From: Paraburkholderia ultramafica
GTDB taxonomy: Bacteria; Pseudomonadota; Gammaproteobacteria; Burkholderiales; Burkholderiaceae
Reading direction: 5' to 3'
NCBI RefSeq assembly: GCF_902859915.1
Contig: NZ_CADIKK010000008.1
Coordinates: 124,001 to 188,000 of the forward strand
DNA length: 64,000 nt
Below, one piece after another: positions 36,148 to 45,424 of the stretch. The number at the start of each line of letters is the position of its first letter. Position 1 is the first letter of the stretch. The position numbers and the translations under genes are program-made. The notes under the pieces were generated by a model. The model did no database searches, was not told the DNA's origin, and saw only the letters and a program-made list of their open reading frames with translations.

Positions 36148-37035
36148 CTATCCCGGTGCGGCTAGACACTGCGCGATTTGCGTGGCGTCCACGCGCGCCA
36201 GATCGTCCTGATACTTGAGCAGCACGCCCAGCGTGTTCTGCACCGATTGCGGATCGAGTTCCGTCACGGCCAGCGCTTCCAATGCGCGGCACCAGTCGAT
36301 TGTCTCGGCGATGCCGGGCGCCTTGAACAGATCCATGCCGCGCAGCCGATGCACGAAATCGACCGCCCGCCGCTGCAACTCCGCCGACGTTTGCGGCGCG
36401 CGCGCGGCGACGATCTCCAGCTCGCGATCGCGCTCGGGATAGCCGATCCATTGATACAGGCAGCGGCGCTTCAACGCGTCGTGCACTTCGCGTGTGCGGT
36501 TCGACGTCATCACGACGAGCGGCGGCTGCGCCGCGCGTACGGTGCCGTATTCGGGAATCGATACCTGGAAGTCCGAAAGCAGTTCCAGCAGGAACGCTTC
36601 GAACGGCTCATCGGCGCGGTCGATCTCGTCGATCAGCAGCACGCGCTGCGCGGCGGGGTGATGTTCGTCCGGCATCAGCGCTTGCAGCAACGGCCGCTTC
36701 AGCAGGAATTCCCCGCGATACAAGGTGTCGTTGTCAGGGCGCTCGCCAGCGGCTTCGGCCAGACGCAGCGCCATGATCTGCCGTGGATAGTCCCATTCGT
36801 AGAGCGCACTGGCCGTGTCGAGGCCTTCGTAGCATTGCAGCCGCAACATCGTGGTGCCGAGCATGCCGGCGGCGGCTTTGGCGAGCTCGGTCTTGCCGAC
36901 GCCCGGCTCGCCTTCGACGAACAACGGCCGCTCCATCCGCAACGCGAGATACAGCGCGGTCGCCAGCTCGCGGCTGGCGAAATAGCGTTGAGCGGCGAGT
37001 TGCGCGAGGGTGTCGTCGATTGAAGCTGGCTGCAT
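36148..37035 (-). CDS. coxD: CoxD-like MoxR-family AAA+ ATPase
   Basis: A 295-residue AAA+ ATPase. Walker A GEPGVGKTE is at 42-50, Walker B in RVLLIDEIDRADEPFEAFLLELLSD, and sensor 1 in VMTSNRTREVHDALKRRC, as in CoxD. In Oligotropha CoxD is a chaperone that helps build the copper-molybdenum site from cofactor bound to CoxL. Start ATG at 37035 has AGGACC upstream. It lies between coxM and coxE with a 161-base gap after coxM that might hold an internal promoter. Confidence 0.9.
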   Translation of the reverse strand: MQPASIDDTLAQLAAQRYFASRELATALYLALRMERPLFVEGEPGVGKTELAKAAAGMLGTTMLRLQCYEGLDTASALYEWDYPRQIMALRLAEAAGERPDNDTLYRGEFLLKRPLLQALMPDEHHPAAQRVLLIDEIDRADEPFEAFLLELLSDFQVSIPEYGTVRAAQPPLVVMTSNRTREVHDALKRRCLYQWIGYPERDRELEIVAARAPQTSAELQRRAVDFVHRLRGMDLFKAPGIAETIDWCRALEALAVTELDPQSVQNTLGVLLKYQDDLARVDATQIAQCLAAPG

Positions 37036-37196
37036 GGAGGTCCTGAATCTGCGCGCTGTCTGCTCGGTGAAACGCGACGCCAGTGAAGCGGAAAGCGCGC
37101 AACTTGCCTGCGCGTGTTGCGCCGCGCGCATTAATGAACGGGGCCGACGTGCTCAAGCAAAAGCCACAACACGTCAGCCGCCCATAGAGAGGATCG

Positions 37197-37994
37197 CTAA
37201 CCGTTCGCCCTCGTCACCGCGCGTGCGGCCAGCACCGGGATCAAATGCGCCCGGTACTCGGCGCTCGCGTGCATGTCGGTATTCAAATCGGCAGCCGGCA
37301 CGCTGACCGCGCGTGCAGCTTCCGGCGTGAAATTCGCCGACAGCGCGCTTTCCAGTTCCGGCACGCGAAAGACCGAAGCCGCCGCGCCTGTCACCGCGAC
37401 GCGCACGCCGCTCGCGAACTTCGCGACAAACACGCCGACCAGCGCGAAGTGCGACGCCGGATGGTTGAACTTCTCGTAAGCCGCACGCTCGGGCACCGGA
37501 AACTCGACGGCGACGATCAGCTCATCGGGCGCCAACGCGGTCTCGTACATGCCGACGAAGAAATCGCTCGACGTAATGCGCCGCCGGTCGGTGACGATGG
37601 TCGCGTCCAACGCCATGGCCGCCGCCGGATAGCAGGCGGCCGGGTCGTTGTTGGCGAGCGAGCCGCCGATCGTGCCGAGCGCGCGCACCTGGCGATCGCC
37701 GATGTGCGCAGCGAGATCCGCGAGCGCCGGCGACACGCGCCGCAGCTCTGCGTGATCCGCGACGTCGGCATGACAGACGGCCGCGCCGATCGTCACCGTT
37801 TTCGCGTCGACGGTGATCGACCTGAGCGCGGGAATGCGCGTCACGTCGACCAGTTGTGACGGCTGCGCGAGACGCAGCCGCATGGTGGGCAGCAGGCTTT
37901 GGCCGCCGGCCAGAAACTTCGCTTCACTGTCGGCGGTGAGGATGGCGGCGGCCGCTTGCGGATCCGTCGCGCGTTGATACTCGAATGAATACAT
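37197..37994 (-). CDS. coxM: CoxM-like FAD-binding subunit of molybdenum hydroxylase
   Basis: A 265-residue flavoprotein subunit passing electrons from the iron-sulfur centres to an acceptor. FAD-binding motifs are AKFLAGGQSLLPTMRLRL (32-49 region) and ALGTIGGSLANNDPAACYPAA (about 109-129), matching the AGGHS and TIGG signatures of CoxM. Length is slightly shorter than the 288-residue form I subunit but normal for form II. It lies 22 bases after coxL in the operon. MYSFEYQRATDP is a typical start. Confidence 0.92.
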   Translation of the reverse strand: MYSFEYQRATDPQAAAAILTADSEAKFLAGGQSLLPTMRLRLAQPSQLVDVTRIPALRSITVDAKTVTIGAAVCHADVADHAELRRVSPALADLAAHIGDRQVRALGTIGGSLANNDPAACYPAAAMALDATIVTDRRRITSSDFFVGMYETALAPDELIVAVEFPVPERAAYEKFNHPASHFALVGVFVAKFASGVRVAVTGAAASVFRVPELESALSANFTPEAARAVSVPAADLNTDMHASAEYRAHLIPVLAARAVTRANG

Positions 37995-38016
37995 GTCGAA
38001 TGCTCCGCTCAGGATC

Positions 38017-40401
38017 TCAGTGGGGTTGCTTGGCCGCTTGAATCGCGGACCACACGCGATGCGGCGTGGCCGGCATTTGCAGGTCGGTCACGCCGAGCGG
38101 CGTGAGCGCGTCGATGATCGCGTTGATCACCGCCGGCGGTGAGCCGATCGCGCCCGCTTCGCCGCAGCCTTTGACGCCGAGCGGATTATGCGTGCACGGC
38201 GTGCCCTTCGCGGTTTCGACGGTGAAGTCCGGCAGATCGGACGCATGCGGCATCGCGTAGTCCATGTACGAGCCGGACAGCAACTGGCCGCTGTCGTTGT
38301 CGTACACGCAGCGCTCCAGCATCGCCTGGCCGATGCCTTGAGCCAGGCCGCCATGCACCTGGCCTTCGACGATCATCGGATTGATCACGTTGCCGAAATC
38401 GTCGACCGCGGTGAACTGCTGAATACGACACTCGCCGGTCTCCGGATCCACCTCGATCTCGCAGATGTACGCGCCGGCCGGGTAGGTGAAGTTCGACGGA
38501 TCGTAGAACGCGCTTTCTTCGAGGCCCGGTTCGAGCACGTCGAGCGGATAGTTGTGCGGCACGTAAGCGGCGAGCGAGATGTCGGCGAACGCCTTGGTGC
38601 GATCGGTGCCCGCGACGCGGAAGACGCCGTCCTTGAACTCGATGTCTTCCACTGCGGCTTCGAGCAGGTGCGCGGCGATTCTCTTCGCCTTGGCTTCGAT
38701 CTTGTCGAGCGCCTTCATGATTGCCGAGCCGCCGACCGCGATCGAGCGCGAGCCATACGTGCCCATGCCGAACGCAATCCGGCCGGTGTCGCCGTGGACG
38801 ATCTCGACGCTTTCCAGCGCAATGCCGAGCCGGTCGGCGACCACTTGCGCGAAGGTTGTCTCGTGCCCCTGGCCATGGCTGTGCGAGCCCGTGAACACGG
38901 TGACCGAACCGGTCGGATGCACGCGAATCTGGCCGACTTCGAAGAGGCCGGCGCGCGCGCCCAACGCGCCCGCGATGTTCGACGGCGCGAGGCCGCAGGC
39001 TTCGATGTAGCACGAGTAGCCGAGACCACGCAGCTTGCCGTTCTGTTCGGATTCCTGTCTACGCGCGGCGAAGCCTTTGACGTCCGCGAGTTCGAGCGAG
39101 CGCGCGAGGATCGTGTCGTAGTCGCCGATGTCGTAGGTGAGGCCGACCGGCGTTGCGTACGGAAACTGGCGGATGAAATTGCGGCGGCGGATTTCCGCCG
39201 GATCAAGCTTCATCTCGCGCGCCGCGGTTTCAACCAGACGCTCGACGACATACGTCGCTTCGGGGCGGCCCGCGCCGCGATAAGCGTCGACGGGGACGGT
39301 GTTGGTGAAGACGGCTTTCACCTCGGCATAGATCGCGGGCGTCGCGTACTGCCCGGCGAGCAGCGTCGCGTACAGGATGGTCGGCACGCTCGACGCAAAG
39401 GTCGACAGATACGCGCCCATGTTGGCGATCGTGTGGATGCGCATCGCGAGGAACTTGCCGTCCGCGTCCATCGCGAGTTCGGCCTTGGTCACGTGATCGC
39501 GGCCATGCGCGTCGGAGACGAACGCTTCCGAGCGCTCGGCGGTCCATTTGACCGGGCGGCGAATCTTCTTCGAAGCCCACGTCAGCGCGACGTCTTCGGC
39601 GTACAGGAAGATCTTCGAACCGAAGCCGCCGCCGACGTCCGGCGCAATCACGCGCAGCTTCGACTCCGGCAGCGACAGCACGAACGCGGCCATCAGCAGA
39701 CGCTCCACGTGCGGATTCTGATTCGCGACATAGAGCGTGTAGCTGTCGTCCTGCACCGAGTAGCTCGCGTTGACCGCGCGCGGTTCGATCGCGTTCGGGA
39801 TCAGCCGGTTGTTGACGATGTCGAGCGTGGTGACGTGCGCGGCTTTGGCGAACGCGGCGTCGGTCGCGGCTTTGTCGCCGTGGCCCCAGTTGTAGCAGAC
39901 GTTGTCCGGCACTTCGTCGTGAACGGCGGGCTGGCCCGGGTCGGCCGCATGCGCGGTGTCGACCACGGCGGGCAGCACGTCGTAGTCGACCTCGATCAAT
40001 TCGGCGGCGTCTTTCGCGGCCTTGATCGAATCGGCGATCACGAGCGCGACCTGATCGCCGACGTGACGCGCTTTCGTATGCGCGATGATCGGATGCGGCG
40101 GCTCGTTCATCGGCTTGCCGTCGGTGCTGTGGATCAGCCAGCCGCACGGCAGGCCGCCGACGTTGTCCGCCGCCATGTCCGCGCCGGTGAAGATCGCGAC
40201 TACGCCCGGCGATTGTTTCGCCGCGGCGGTGTCGATGCTGGTGATCTTCGCGTGCGCGTACGGCGAGCGCAGGAACACTGCATAGGTTTGCTGGGGCAGC
40301 ACGATGTCGTCGGTGTACTGGCCGTTGCCGGTCAGAAACCGGTAGTCTTCCTTACGTTCGACGGAAGTGCCGATGAGGCTGTGGGTTTCGGGTGCGTTCA
40401 T
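38017..40401 (-). CDS. coxL: Form II CoxL-like molybdenum hydroxylase large subunit
   Basis: A 794-residue molybdopterin-binding subunit of the xanthine oxidase family. The active-site loop reads AYRGAGR at residues 373-379, the form II signature, not the AYXCSFR of genuine carbon monoxide dehydrogenases; the Cys that binds copper in form I is absent. The conserved catalytic Glu is in [12 protein letters not shown] near the C-terminus, and cofactor-binding GGGFGSK is at 258-264. Form II enzymes probably oxidise aldehydes, heterocycles or other organics; CO use is doubtful. ATG at 40401 ([11 protein letters not shown]) is chosen; an earlier in-frame Met would overlap coxS. Confidence 0.93.
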   Translation of the reverse strand: MNAPETHSLIGTSVERKEDYRFLTGNGQYTDDIVLPQQTYAVFLRSPYAHAKITSIDTAAAKQSPGVVAIFTGADMAADNVGGLPCGWLIHSTDGKPMNEPPHPIIAHTKARHVGDQVALVIADSIKAAKDAAELIEVDYDVLPAVVDTAHAADPGQPAVHDEVPDNVCYNWGHGDKAATDAAFAKAAHVTTLDIVNNRLIPNAIEPRAVNASYSVQDDSYTLYVANQNPHVERLLMAAFVLSLPESKLRVIAPDVGGGFGSKIFLYAEDVALTWASKKIRRPVKWTAERSEAFVSDAHGRDHVTKAELAMDADGKFLAMRIHTIANMGAYLSTFASSVPTILYATLLAGQYATPAIYAEVKAVFTNTVPVDAYRGAGRPEATYVVERLVETAAREMKLDPAEIRRRNFIRQFPYATPVGLTYDIGDYDTILARSLELADVKGFAARRQESEQNGKLRGLGYSCYIEACGLAPSNIAGALGARAGLFEVGQIRVHPTGSVTVFTGSHSHGQGHETTFAQVVADRLGIALESVEIVHGDTGRIAFGMGTYGSRSIAVGGSAIMKALDKIEAKAKRIAAHLLEAAVEDIEFKDGVFRVAGTDRTKAFADISLAAYVPHNYPLDVLEPGLEESAFYDPSNFTYPAGAYICEIEVDPETGECRIQQFTAVDDFGNVINPMIVEGQVHGGLAQGIGQAMLERCVYDNDSGQLLSGSYMDYAMPHASDLPDFTVETAKGTPCTHNPLGVKGCGEAGAIGSPPAVINAIIDALTPLGVTDLQMPATPHRVWSAIQAAKQPH

Positions 40402-40411
40402 CGTCGGCTCC

Positions 40412-40936
40412 TCAGGCGGTGGCGGGCGCGGTGGCCGCTGCGTTTGCATTGGCGTTGGCCGTGCCGGAGGACTTCATGCCTTCGGCGCCTTCGAGCACTG
40501 CTTTGACGATGTTGTGATAGCCCGTACAGCGGCACAGGTTGCCGTCGAGCTGGGCGCGCACGTCGTCGCCGGTGAGATCGGGCTGACTCTGCACGAGCGA
40601 GACGGCGCACATCACCATGCCGGGCGTGCAGAAGCCGCACTGCAGACCATGGCAGTGTTTGAAGGCGGCCTGCATCGGATGCAGCGCGCCGTTCTGCGCG
40701 AGCCCTTCGATGGTGGTGATGTCCGCGCCTTCGGCTTGCACCGCGAGGATGTTGCAGGATTTGATCGCGCGGCCGTTCAGGTGGACCGTGCATGCGCCGC
40801 ATTGGGCTGTATCGCAGCCGATGTGCGTGCCGGTGAGGCGGAGTTGATCGCGTAGGAACTGGACAAGCAGGGTGCCGGGGTCGATTGAGGCGCTGATGGG
40901 CGCGCCGTTCACCGTCAGACTAATGCTGATCGCCAT
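40412..40936 (-). CDS. coxS: CoxS-like [2Fe-2S] subunit of molybdenum hydroxylase
   Basis: A 174-residue iron-sulfur subunit with two [2Fe-2S] clusters. The plant-ferredoxin-type site uses Cys41, 46, 49 and 61 ([14 protein letters not shown]...SC); the helical site uses Cys100, 103, 135 and 137 (CGFC, CRC). Length is normal for the family apart from a C-terminal Ala/Asn-rich tail of about 18 residues. First gene of the seven-gene cox-type operon; the transcript begins with the two-hairpin leader found also at 29.25 kb. AGGAGAC precedes the ATG. Confidence 0.94.
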   Translation of the reverse strand: MAISISLTVNGAPISASIDPGTLLVQFLRDQLRLTGTHIGCDTAQCGACTVHLNGRAIKSCNILAVQAEGADITTIEGLAQNGALHPMQAAFKHCHGLQCGFCTPGMVMCAVSLVQSQPDLTGDDVRAQLDGNLCRCTGYHNIVKAVLEGAEGMKSSGTANANANAAATAPATA

Positions 40937-40939
40937 GAA

Positions 40940-41005
40940 GTGTCTCCTGTGTCGGCCAGAGTTGGCGCTTTAGCGCTTACTCTGGTCCCATGCAACGTGG
41001 TTGCT
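40940..41005 (-). promoter_or_regulatory. Two-hairpin structured leader, copy 2 (coxS)
   Basis: In transcript order: hairpin A GCAAC-CAC-GTTGC (41004-40992), spacer ATGG, hairpin B (40987-40954) with outer stem GACCAGAGT/ACTCTGGCC (one A-C mismatch) and inner GCGC-TAAA-GCGC. Then come CGACACAGGAGAC and the coxS ATG. Spacing is the same as in copy 1 to within one base. Outer-stem pairs differ in compensated fashion between copies (C-G for T-A, A-T for G-C). Confidence 0.7.
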
Positions 41006-41144
41006 CGTGGGTGAGACCGGACCTTGGGTTTTCTTGCCTTCAGCTGCCTGTTCGTGGGGTCCGATACGGGTGCTTCGGTTCTTATGAGGCTGCCGAAAAG
41101 TAAAGCACAAATCGGGCGGGTGCGCTATGGGGGGAAGTGTGCGA
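41006..41144. other. Spacer between the coxS leader and the inverted repeat
   Basis: About 140 bases, no gene. It presumably holds the promoter of the cox-type operon, but no clean -35/-10 pair stands out by eye. Confidence 0.35.
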
Positions 41145-41376
41145 GCGCTTGGTTGGCTGTGTTCCTCGGGTGTTGGCCTTTCCTTGTTTTCATGGTGGTC
41201 TATTAGCGTTGCCCCTGTGCGGGGCGGCACTCACTTTCTTTGCCGCCGCAAAGAAAGTAAGCAAAGAAAGCGGGCTCACACCGCCAGCTCATAAGTGGGT
41301 CCCCAGGCTTGGAGGGGGTAGTGGTGCATCTGGAATCTGTGCGCTCGCACATTCCGCGCTAGTGACAAAGCCGTCA
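41145..41376 (+). repeat. Dispersed repeat element, left (direct) copy
   Basis: A ~232-bp sequence starting GCGCTTGGTTGGCTGTG, running through GGTGGTCTATTAGCGTTGCC, a purine-rich GCAAAGAAAGTAAGCAAAGAAAGC section and GGAGGGGGTAGTGGTGCATC, to GTGACAAAGCCGTCAT. It recurs in reverse orientation at 41574-41806 with the first ~85 bases nearly identical and the rest diverged. I recall similar sequence in many Paraburkholderia intergenic regions. Short hydrophobic open frames inside it are not genes. Confidence 0.85.
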
Positions 41377-41573
41377 TCCGCTCCCACTCCGCACTTCGTG
41401 CGTCGCGGATGGGTATGCAAGGGAAACCGGGGGGAATTTCTGCGCAACGAAATGCGATCGGCTTCGCTCGGCGAGGCGCCAAATCGCTGATGGCCCAGGC
41501 GGCGCTTTTTGCCTGAGAATTGGCTGGCGGTTTGATGAAGTACCGCGTCGGCGCGCGAAGCGCCGCCGGAAGA

Positions 41574-41806
41574 ATGACTGCCTTGTCACGGAGGTGGAAT
41601 GTGCGAATGCACGGATTCCAGATGCACCACTGCCCCCTCCAAGCCAGGGGACCCGCTTAAGTATTAGCGGTTTAAAGCCGCTTTCTTTGCCTACTTTCTT
41701 TGCGGCATGCAAAGAAAGTAGGTGCCGCCCCGCACAGGGGCAACGCTAATAGACCACCATGAAAACAAGGAAAGGCCAACACCCGAGGAACACAGCCAAC
41801 CAAGCG
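41574..41806 (-). repeat. Dispersed repeat element, right (inverted) copy
   Basis: Reverse-complement partner of 41145-41376. The outer parts (GCGCTTGG...GGGGCGGCAC) match base for base over about 85 bp; the inner part has indels and substitutions (TACTTTCTTTGCATGCCGC versus TCACTTTCTTTGCCGCCGC). The two copies are separated by 197 bases (41377-41573) without a gene. The pair could form a large cruciform or RNA stem; it also looks like a product of two insertion events. Confidence 0.85.
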
Positions 41807-41825
41807 CCGCGCAGGCAAAAAAAAC

Positions 41826-43217
41826 CTACTTCGCCAGCTTCGAATTCCGCCGCGAATACCCAAAATAAATGACCATGCCAATCAGCAGCCAGATCACAAA
41901 CGCCGCCCACGTCACCCCCTGAAGATTGAGCATCAGGAACAGACAGGACGCCACAGCAAGAACCGGCACGACTGGCACACCCGGGCACCGGAACGCACGC
42001 GGCAATTCAGGATGCGTCTTGCGCAAAACCAGCACCGCAATCGACACCATCGAAAACGCGGCCAACGTGCCGATATTGATCAGCTCAGCCAACACGTTCA
42101 ACGGCACCAGCGCACCAATCAAGCCAAAGAAAATCCCCACGAGCCACGTCGTGAAGAACGGCGTCGCAAAGCGCGGATGCAGCCCCGAAAGCCGCGCCGG
42201 CAACAGGCCATCGCGCGACATGGCGAAGATCACCCGGGTCTGACCATAAGCCATCACCAGAATCACGGTCAGCATGCCGAGCACGGCGCCGAGGTCGATA
42301 AAGCCCGCGACCCACGTCTGCCCCGCTTCCTGCAACGCATACGACACCGGGTGCGAAATATTCGCGAACGTCGCCGACGGCACGATGCCCGTGACCACCG
42401 CCGCCACCGCCACATACAGCACCGCACACACGCCCAGCGACGCAATGATGCCGATCGGCAGATCGCGCTTCGGGTTCTTCACCTCTTCCGCCGCGGACGA
42501 CACCGAATCGAATCCGATGAACGCGAAGAACATCACCGCCGCCGCGCCGAATACGCCGTTCCAGCCGTTCGGCATGAACGGATGCCAGTTGGCCGGCGTC
42601 ACGTGGAAGACGCCCACGGCGATCACCAGCAGCACCACGGTCACCTTGATCGCCACCATGACGTTGTTGATCCGCGCGGATTCACGCACACCGACCGACA
42701 ACAACGTGGTGATCGCCATCATCACGAGGAACGCGGGCAGGTTGAACAGCGTGTCATGCCCGGGCAACGCACCCGGGGCCGCCGTCAGCGCGACCGGCAA
42801 CGACACGCCGAAGCCCGACAGCAAAGACTGCAGATAGCCCGACCAGCCCACCGATACCGCCGACGTCGCCAGCCCATATTCGAGCATCAGATCCCAGCCG
42901 ATGATCCACGCGGCCAGCTCGCCGAGCGTCGCATACGAATACGTGTAGATGGAACCCGCGACCGGAATCGTCGACGCGAATTCGGCGTAGGCGAGCGCAG
43001 CAAAACCGCATGCGACCGCCGCGATCAGGAACGAGACCATCAGGGCCGGGCCGGCCTGGACGGCACCCGTGCCGGTCAGGACGAAAATGCCGGTGCCGAT
43101 AATGGCGCCGACACCGAGGAAAGTCAGATCAAGCGCACCGAGCGCTTTTTTCAGGCCGGCGTTCTGAGCGCTTGCCGCGATCATGTGCTCGACGCTCTTT
43201 TTGCGAAACAGGGACAT
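41826..43217 (-). CDS. APC-family amino acid permease
   Basis: A 463-residue inner-membrane transporter of the APC superfamily (cationic amino acid transporter-like, YfnA/CAT type). About 12 helices; signature stretches are GVGAIIGTGIFVLTGTGA in TM1, AGSIYTYSYATLGELAAWIIGWDLMLEY, FFAFIGFDSVSSAAEEVKNPKRDLP in TM6, and YGQTRVIFAMSRDGLLP. The pattern fits uptake of amino acids such as lysine, arginine or others; the substrate is not decided by sequence. ATG at 43217 (MSLFRKKSVEHM) has GGAG nine bases upstream. Single gene; the repeat pair lies just beyond its stop. Confidence 0.9.
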   Translation of the reverse strand: MSLFRKKSVEHMIAASAQNAGLKKALGALDLTFLGVGAIIGTGIFVLTGTGAVQAGPALMVSFLIAAVACGFAALAYAEFASTIPVAGSIYTYSYATLGELAAWIIGWDLMLEYGLATSAVSVGWSGYLQSLLSGFGVSLPVALTAAPGALPGHDTLFNLPAFLVMMAITTLLSVGVRESARINNVMVAIKVTVVLLVIAVGVFHVTPANWHPFMPNGWNGVFGAAAVMFFAFIGFDSVSSAAEEVKNPKRDLPIGIIASLGVCAVLYVAVAAVVTGIVPSATFANISHPVSYALQEAGQTWVAGFIDLGAVLGMLTVILVMAYGQTRVIFAMSRDGLLPARLSGLHPRFATPFFTTWLVGIFFGLIGALVPLNVLAELINIGTLAAFSMVSIAVLVLRKTHPELPRAFRCPGVPVVPVLAVASCLFLMLNLQGVTWAAFVIWLLIGMVIYFGYSRRNSKLAK

Positions 43218-43546
43218 TGGCGTGGGTCTCCAGTAGTGCACGCGTGTTGCGCGCCGAATGTCGGGGGAAACCCTCAATTTTAACGGATGCGCGCCGCCGC
43301 ACTATTTTCGGATGGAGTGTTTACCGCATACGGGGCGGGCGGAAACTCCCGGCTGGAGGGGCTTCGGGCATTGCGTTCGTGCGCCGGAAGCATGCCGGCA
43401 GCAAAGCTTTCGCTCGATGCGCGAATATTGGGGAGGGAATCTCTCTCTTGCAAACGCGCCGGGGCGACGGCGAGCTATTCATTAGACGTGGGGGCAGCGA
43501 CGGCAAAGCGGGCGCGTCAGCCCGGGGCGCATCAGCCCGGGGCGCG
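43218..43546. other. Intergenic region with 15-bp tandem repeat
   Basis: A 329-bp region without a supported gene between the APC permease start and the response regulator stop. Its right end, 43511-43555, holds three tandem copies of a 15-base unit (GGCGCGTCAGCCCGG type; the middle copy has CAT for CGT), the last of which includes the stop codon of the response regulator gene. No clear promoter was picked for the permease. Confidence 0.6.
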
Positions 43547-44203
43547 TCAGCCCGCCATCGCCGGATTCAGATCGACGAGGCGGTTGCTCATCACATAGAA
43601 CGTCAGTTCGGCGTTATTGCGCAGCTTCATTTTCTCGAGCAGCCGCGTGCGGTACACGCTGACCGTTTTCACCGATAGCGACAGCGTGGCGGCGATATCC
43701 GTCAGCCGTTTGCCCGACGCGAGCATGCAGAGCGTTTGATATTCGCGATCGGAGAGCTTCTCGTGCGGCAACTGTTCGCCGTCGAACGACACATAGTCGG
43801 CCAGCGCTTCGGCCATCGCCGGGCTCACGTATTTGCGGCCCGCCGCGACCTGCTGGATCGCGCCGATCATCTGCGCGGCATCGACCGTTTTCGACAGGTA
43901 GCCGGCGGCTCCCGCCTTCAACGCGCGCACCGCGTACTGGTCCTCGCGGTACATCGAGAACATCAGCACGGCCACGCGCGGCGCCTTGCGCTTCAAACGT
44001 TTGAGCACTTCGACGCCGTTCATGTCGGGCAGCGAAATGTCGAGCAGCACGACGTCGTAGCTCTGCAGACCGACGGCGTTGAGGGCTTCGGCGCCGCTTT
44101 GCGCCTCGGTGACTTCGCGCGCCACGCCGCGGTCGAGCAGCAATTGGCGGACGCCCTGGCGAACCACGGCGTGGTCTTCGGCGATCAGGATGCGCAGGCT
44201 CAT
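43547..44203 (-). CDS. NarL/FixJ-type response regulator
   Basis: A 218-residue regulator. The receiver domain has AEDH at 8-11, phospho-acceptor Asp55 in VVLLDISLPDMNG, Ser/Thr in LMFSMYRED and Lys in AAGYLSKTVD. The C-terminal LuxR helix-turn-helix reads LSDREYQTLCMLASGKRLTDIAATLSLSVKTVSVYRTRLLEKM. Translation would be from ATG at 44203, 10 bases after the kinase stop. The target genes are unknown. It resembles UvrY/FimZ-type regulators; the exact subgroup is undecided. Confidence 0.92.
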   Translation of the reverse strand: MSLRILIAEDHAVVRQGVRQLLLDRGVAREVTEAQSGAEALNAVGLQSYDVVLLDISLPDMNGVEVLKRLKRKAPRVAVLMFSMYREDQYAVRALKAGAAGYLSKTVDAAQMIGAIQQVAAGRKYVSPAMAEALADYVSFDGEQLPHEKLSDREYQTLCMLASGKRLTDIAATLSLSVKTVSVYRTRLLEKMKLRNNAELTFYVMSNRLVDLNPAMAG

Positions 44204-44213
44204 GACGGTGCGC

Positions 44214-45062
44214 TCACGATTGCAGCGCGCGCCGCTCGGCGCGAGGCGCGTGCGCGAGCATCGCGTCCCATGCGAAGCGTGCCTGCAGCAGCGTTCCGCG
44301 CGACGCGTTGCCGCTGGCGTCGCGCTGCGAACCGATGGCGCGCCGGGCGCTGATGCGCAGCGTGCCGTCGAACGCGGCGCAGCGCGCCTGCATACCGCTC
44401 AGGCCGAAGTGGCCGCGGCGGTCACGGGCGTTGCGCGTGAGCCCGATGCCGTCGTCGCTGACGAGCAGCGTGAGGTGACGCCGGCTGGTTTCGATCCGCA
44501 CGTCGGCCGATTCGGCCCGCGCGTGCTTGACGATGTTGTTCAGCGCTTCCTGCGCGACGCGGAACACGGCTAGCGCCGCGTCGGTGGGCAGGCGCGTGAG
44601 ACGGACGTCGGCGGCGCAGACGAAACTCGTGCGCAGTTGCGTGCGGGTGGCGAAGTCGCTGGTCCAGTGCGCCAGTGCGCCGACGATGCCCGCCTCGAGC
44701 GACGGCGCGTGCAGTTCCGCGACGGCCTGGCGGCTCGCCGCGCACACGGCGTCGAGCGAACGGTTCGCGACAGCAAGCGCGGCGGCGCACTGCGGCGGCG
44801 CATCGGCGGGCAGCCAGGTTTCGACGCTGGCCAGCGCGAAGCGCGTGGCGGTCAGTTCGGCGCCGACGCCGTCGTGCAGTTCGCGCGCCACATGGCGGCA
44901 GGCGGTTTCCTGCGCCTGAACGAGTTCGGCCGACAGTTCGCGCACCCGCGCGCGCAGTTGTGCAAGTTCGCGCTCGGCGGACGCTGACGGCGTGTCGAAT
45001 CCGTCACGGGCCACTGACGAAGGAAGCTGGGCGTTGAACGGGACCACAGTCGACGTTTCCAT
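44214..45062 (-). CDS. Soluble NarX-type sensor histidine kinase
   Basis: A 282-residue kinase of the HisKA_3 type. A coiled-coil start (ASAERELAQLRARVRELSAEL) leads to the phospho-acceptor His63 in CRHVARELHDGVGAEL. The HATPase_c domain has the N box EALNNIVKHARA and G boxes SDDGIGL and RRGHFGLSGMQARC. No membrane segment or sensor domain is visible, so it is cytosolic and must sense through partners or an internal signal. It pairs with the downstream response regulator. Confidence 0.9.
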   Translation of the reverse strand: METSTVVPFNAQLPSSVARDGFDTPSASAERELAQLRARVRELSAELVQAQETACRHVARELHDGVGAELTATRFALASVETWLPADAPPQCAAALAVANRSLDAVCAASRQAVAELHAPSLEAGIVGALAHWTSDFATRTQLRTSFVCAADVRLTRLPTDAALAVFRVAQEALNNIVKHARAESADVRIETSRRHLTLLVSDDGIGLTRNARDRRGHFGLSGMQARCAAFDGTLRISARRAIGSQRDASGNASRGTLLQARFAWDAMLAHAPRAERRALQS

Positions 45063-45424
45063 GCGTTTCCCTCTCAGGAAGCCATGTGGACAGCGAAACG
45101 GGTGCGCATCGACGGCGCGAAGACAAAAGAACGCATGCGAGTCTCTAGCCTCCAGGTATAGCCGTCACGCGTCGCGCGAAACGGGCAAAACGCTATGGTG
45201 CGAAGTAACGACATTTACATTCAGTAACAATTGAGCGGGGCCGCGAAAAGCTTCTCAATCGACTGATCGTGCGGCGCGATCATATCTCAAAAAAAGAAAA
45301 AATGCAGTCATACCAAGGGTTAGCGTCTACACCTCATGCAATGGTTGATGTTTGAGGGCCGGCGCTATGTAGGAAGAATACCGACGCCAAATGTCAAACG
45401 TACGGCGTCGAGTTGTAACCGGCA
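45063..45424. other. Intergenic region upstream of the histidine kinase
   Basis: No gene supported. It is lower in GC than its surroundings around 45190-45360 (for example ATTTACATTCAGTAACAATTGAG and a CTCAAAAAAAGAAAAAA-like tract), a likely promoter zone for the two-component operon. Confidence 0.4.

Noticed and set aside
38188..40506. A 772-codon open frame antisense to coxL
   Set aside because: Arg/Asp/Val-rich composition typical of the mirror of a high-GC gene; the sense strand has clear catalytic motifs.
33226..40936. True (form I) carbon monoxide dehydrogenase
   Set aside because: CoxL has AYRGAGR and lacks the copper-binding Cys of AYXCSFR.
41137..41881. Short hydrophobic open frames (AWLAVFLGCWPFLVFMVVY type) on both strands
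   Set aside because: They are the same bases in the two arms of the dispersed repeat; no ribosome site or family support.
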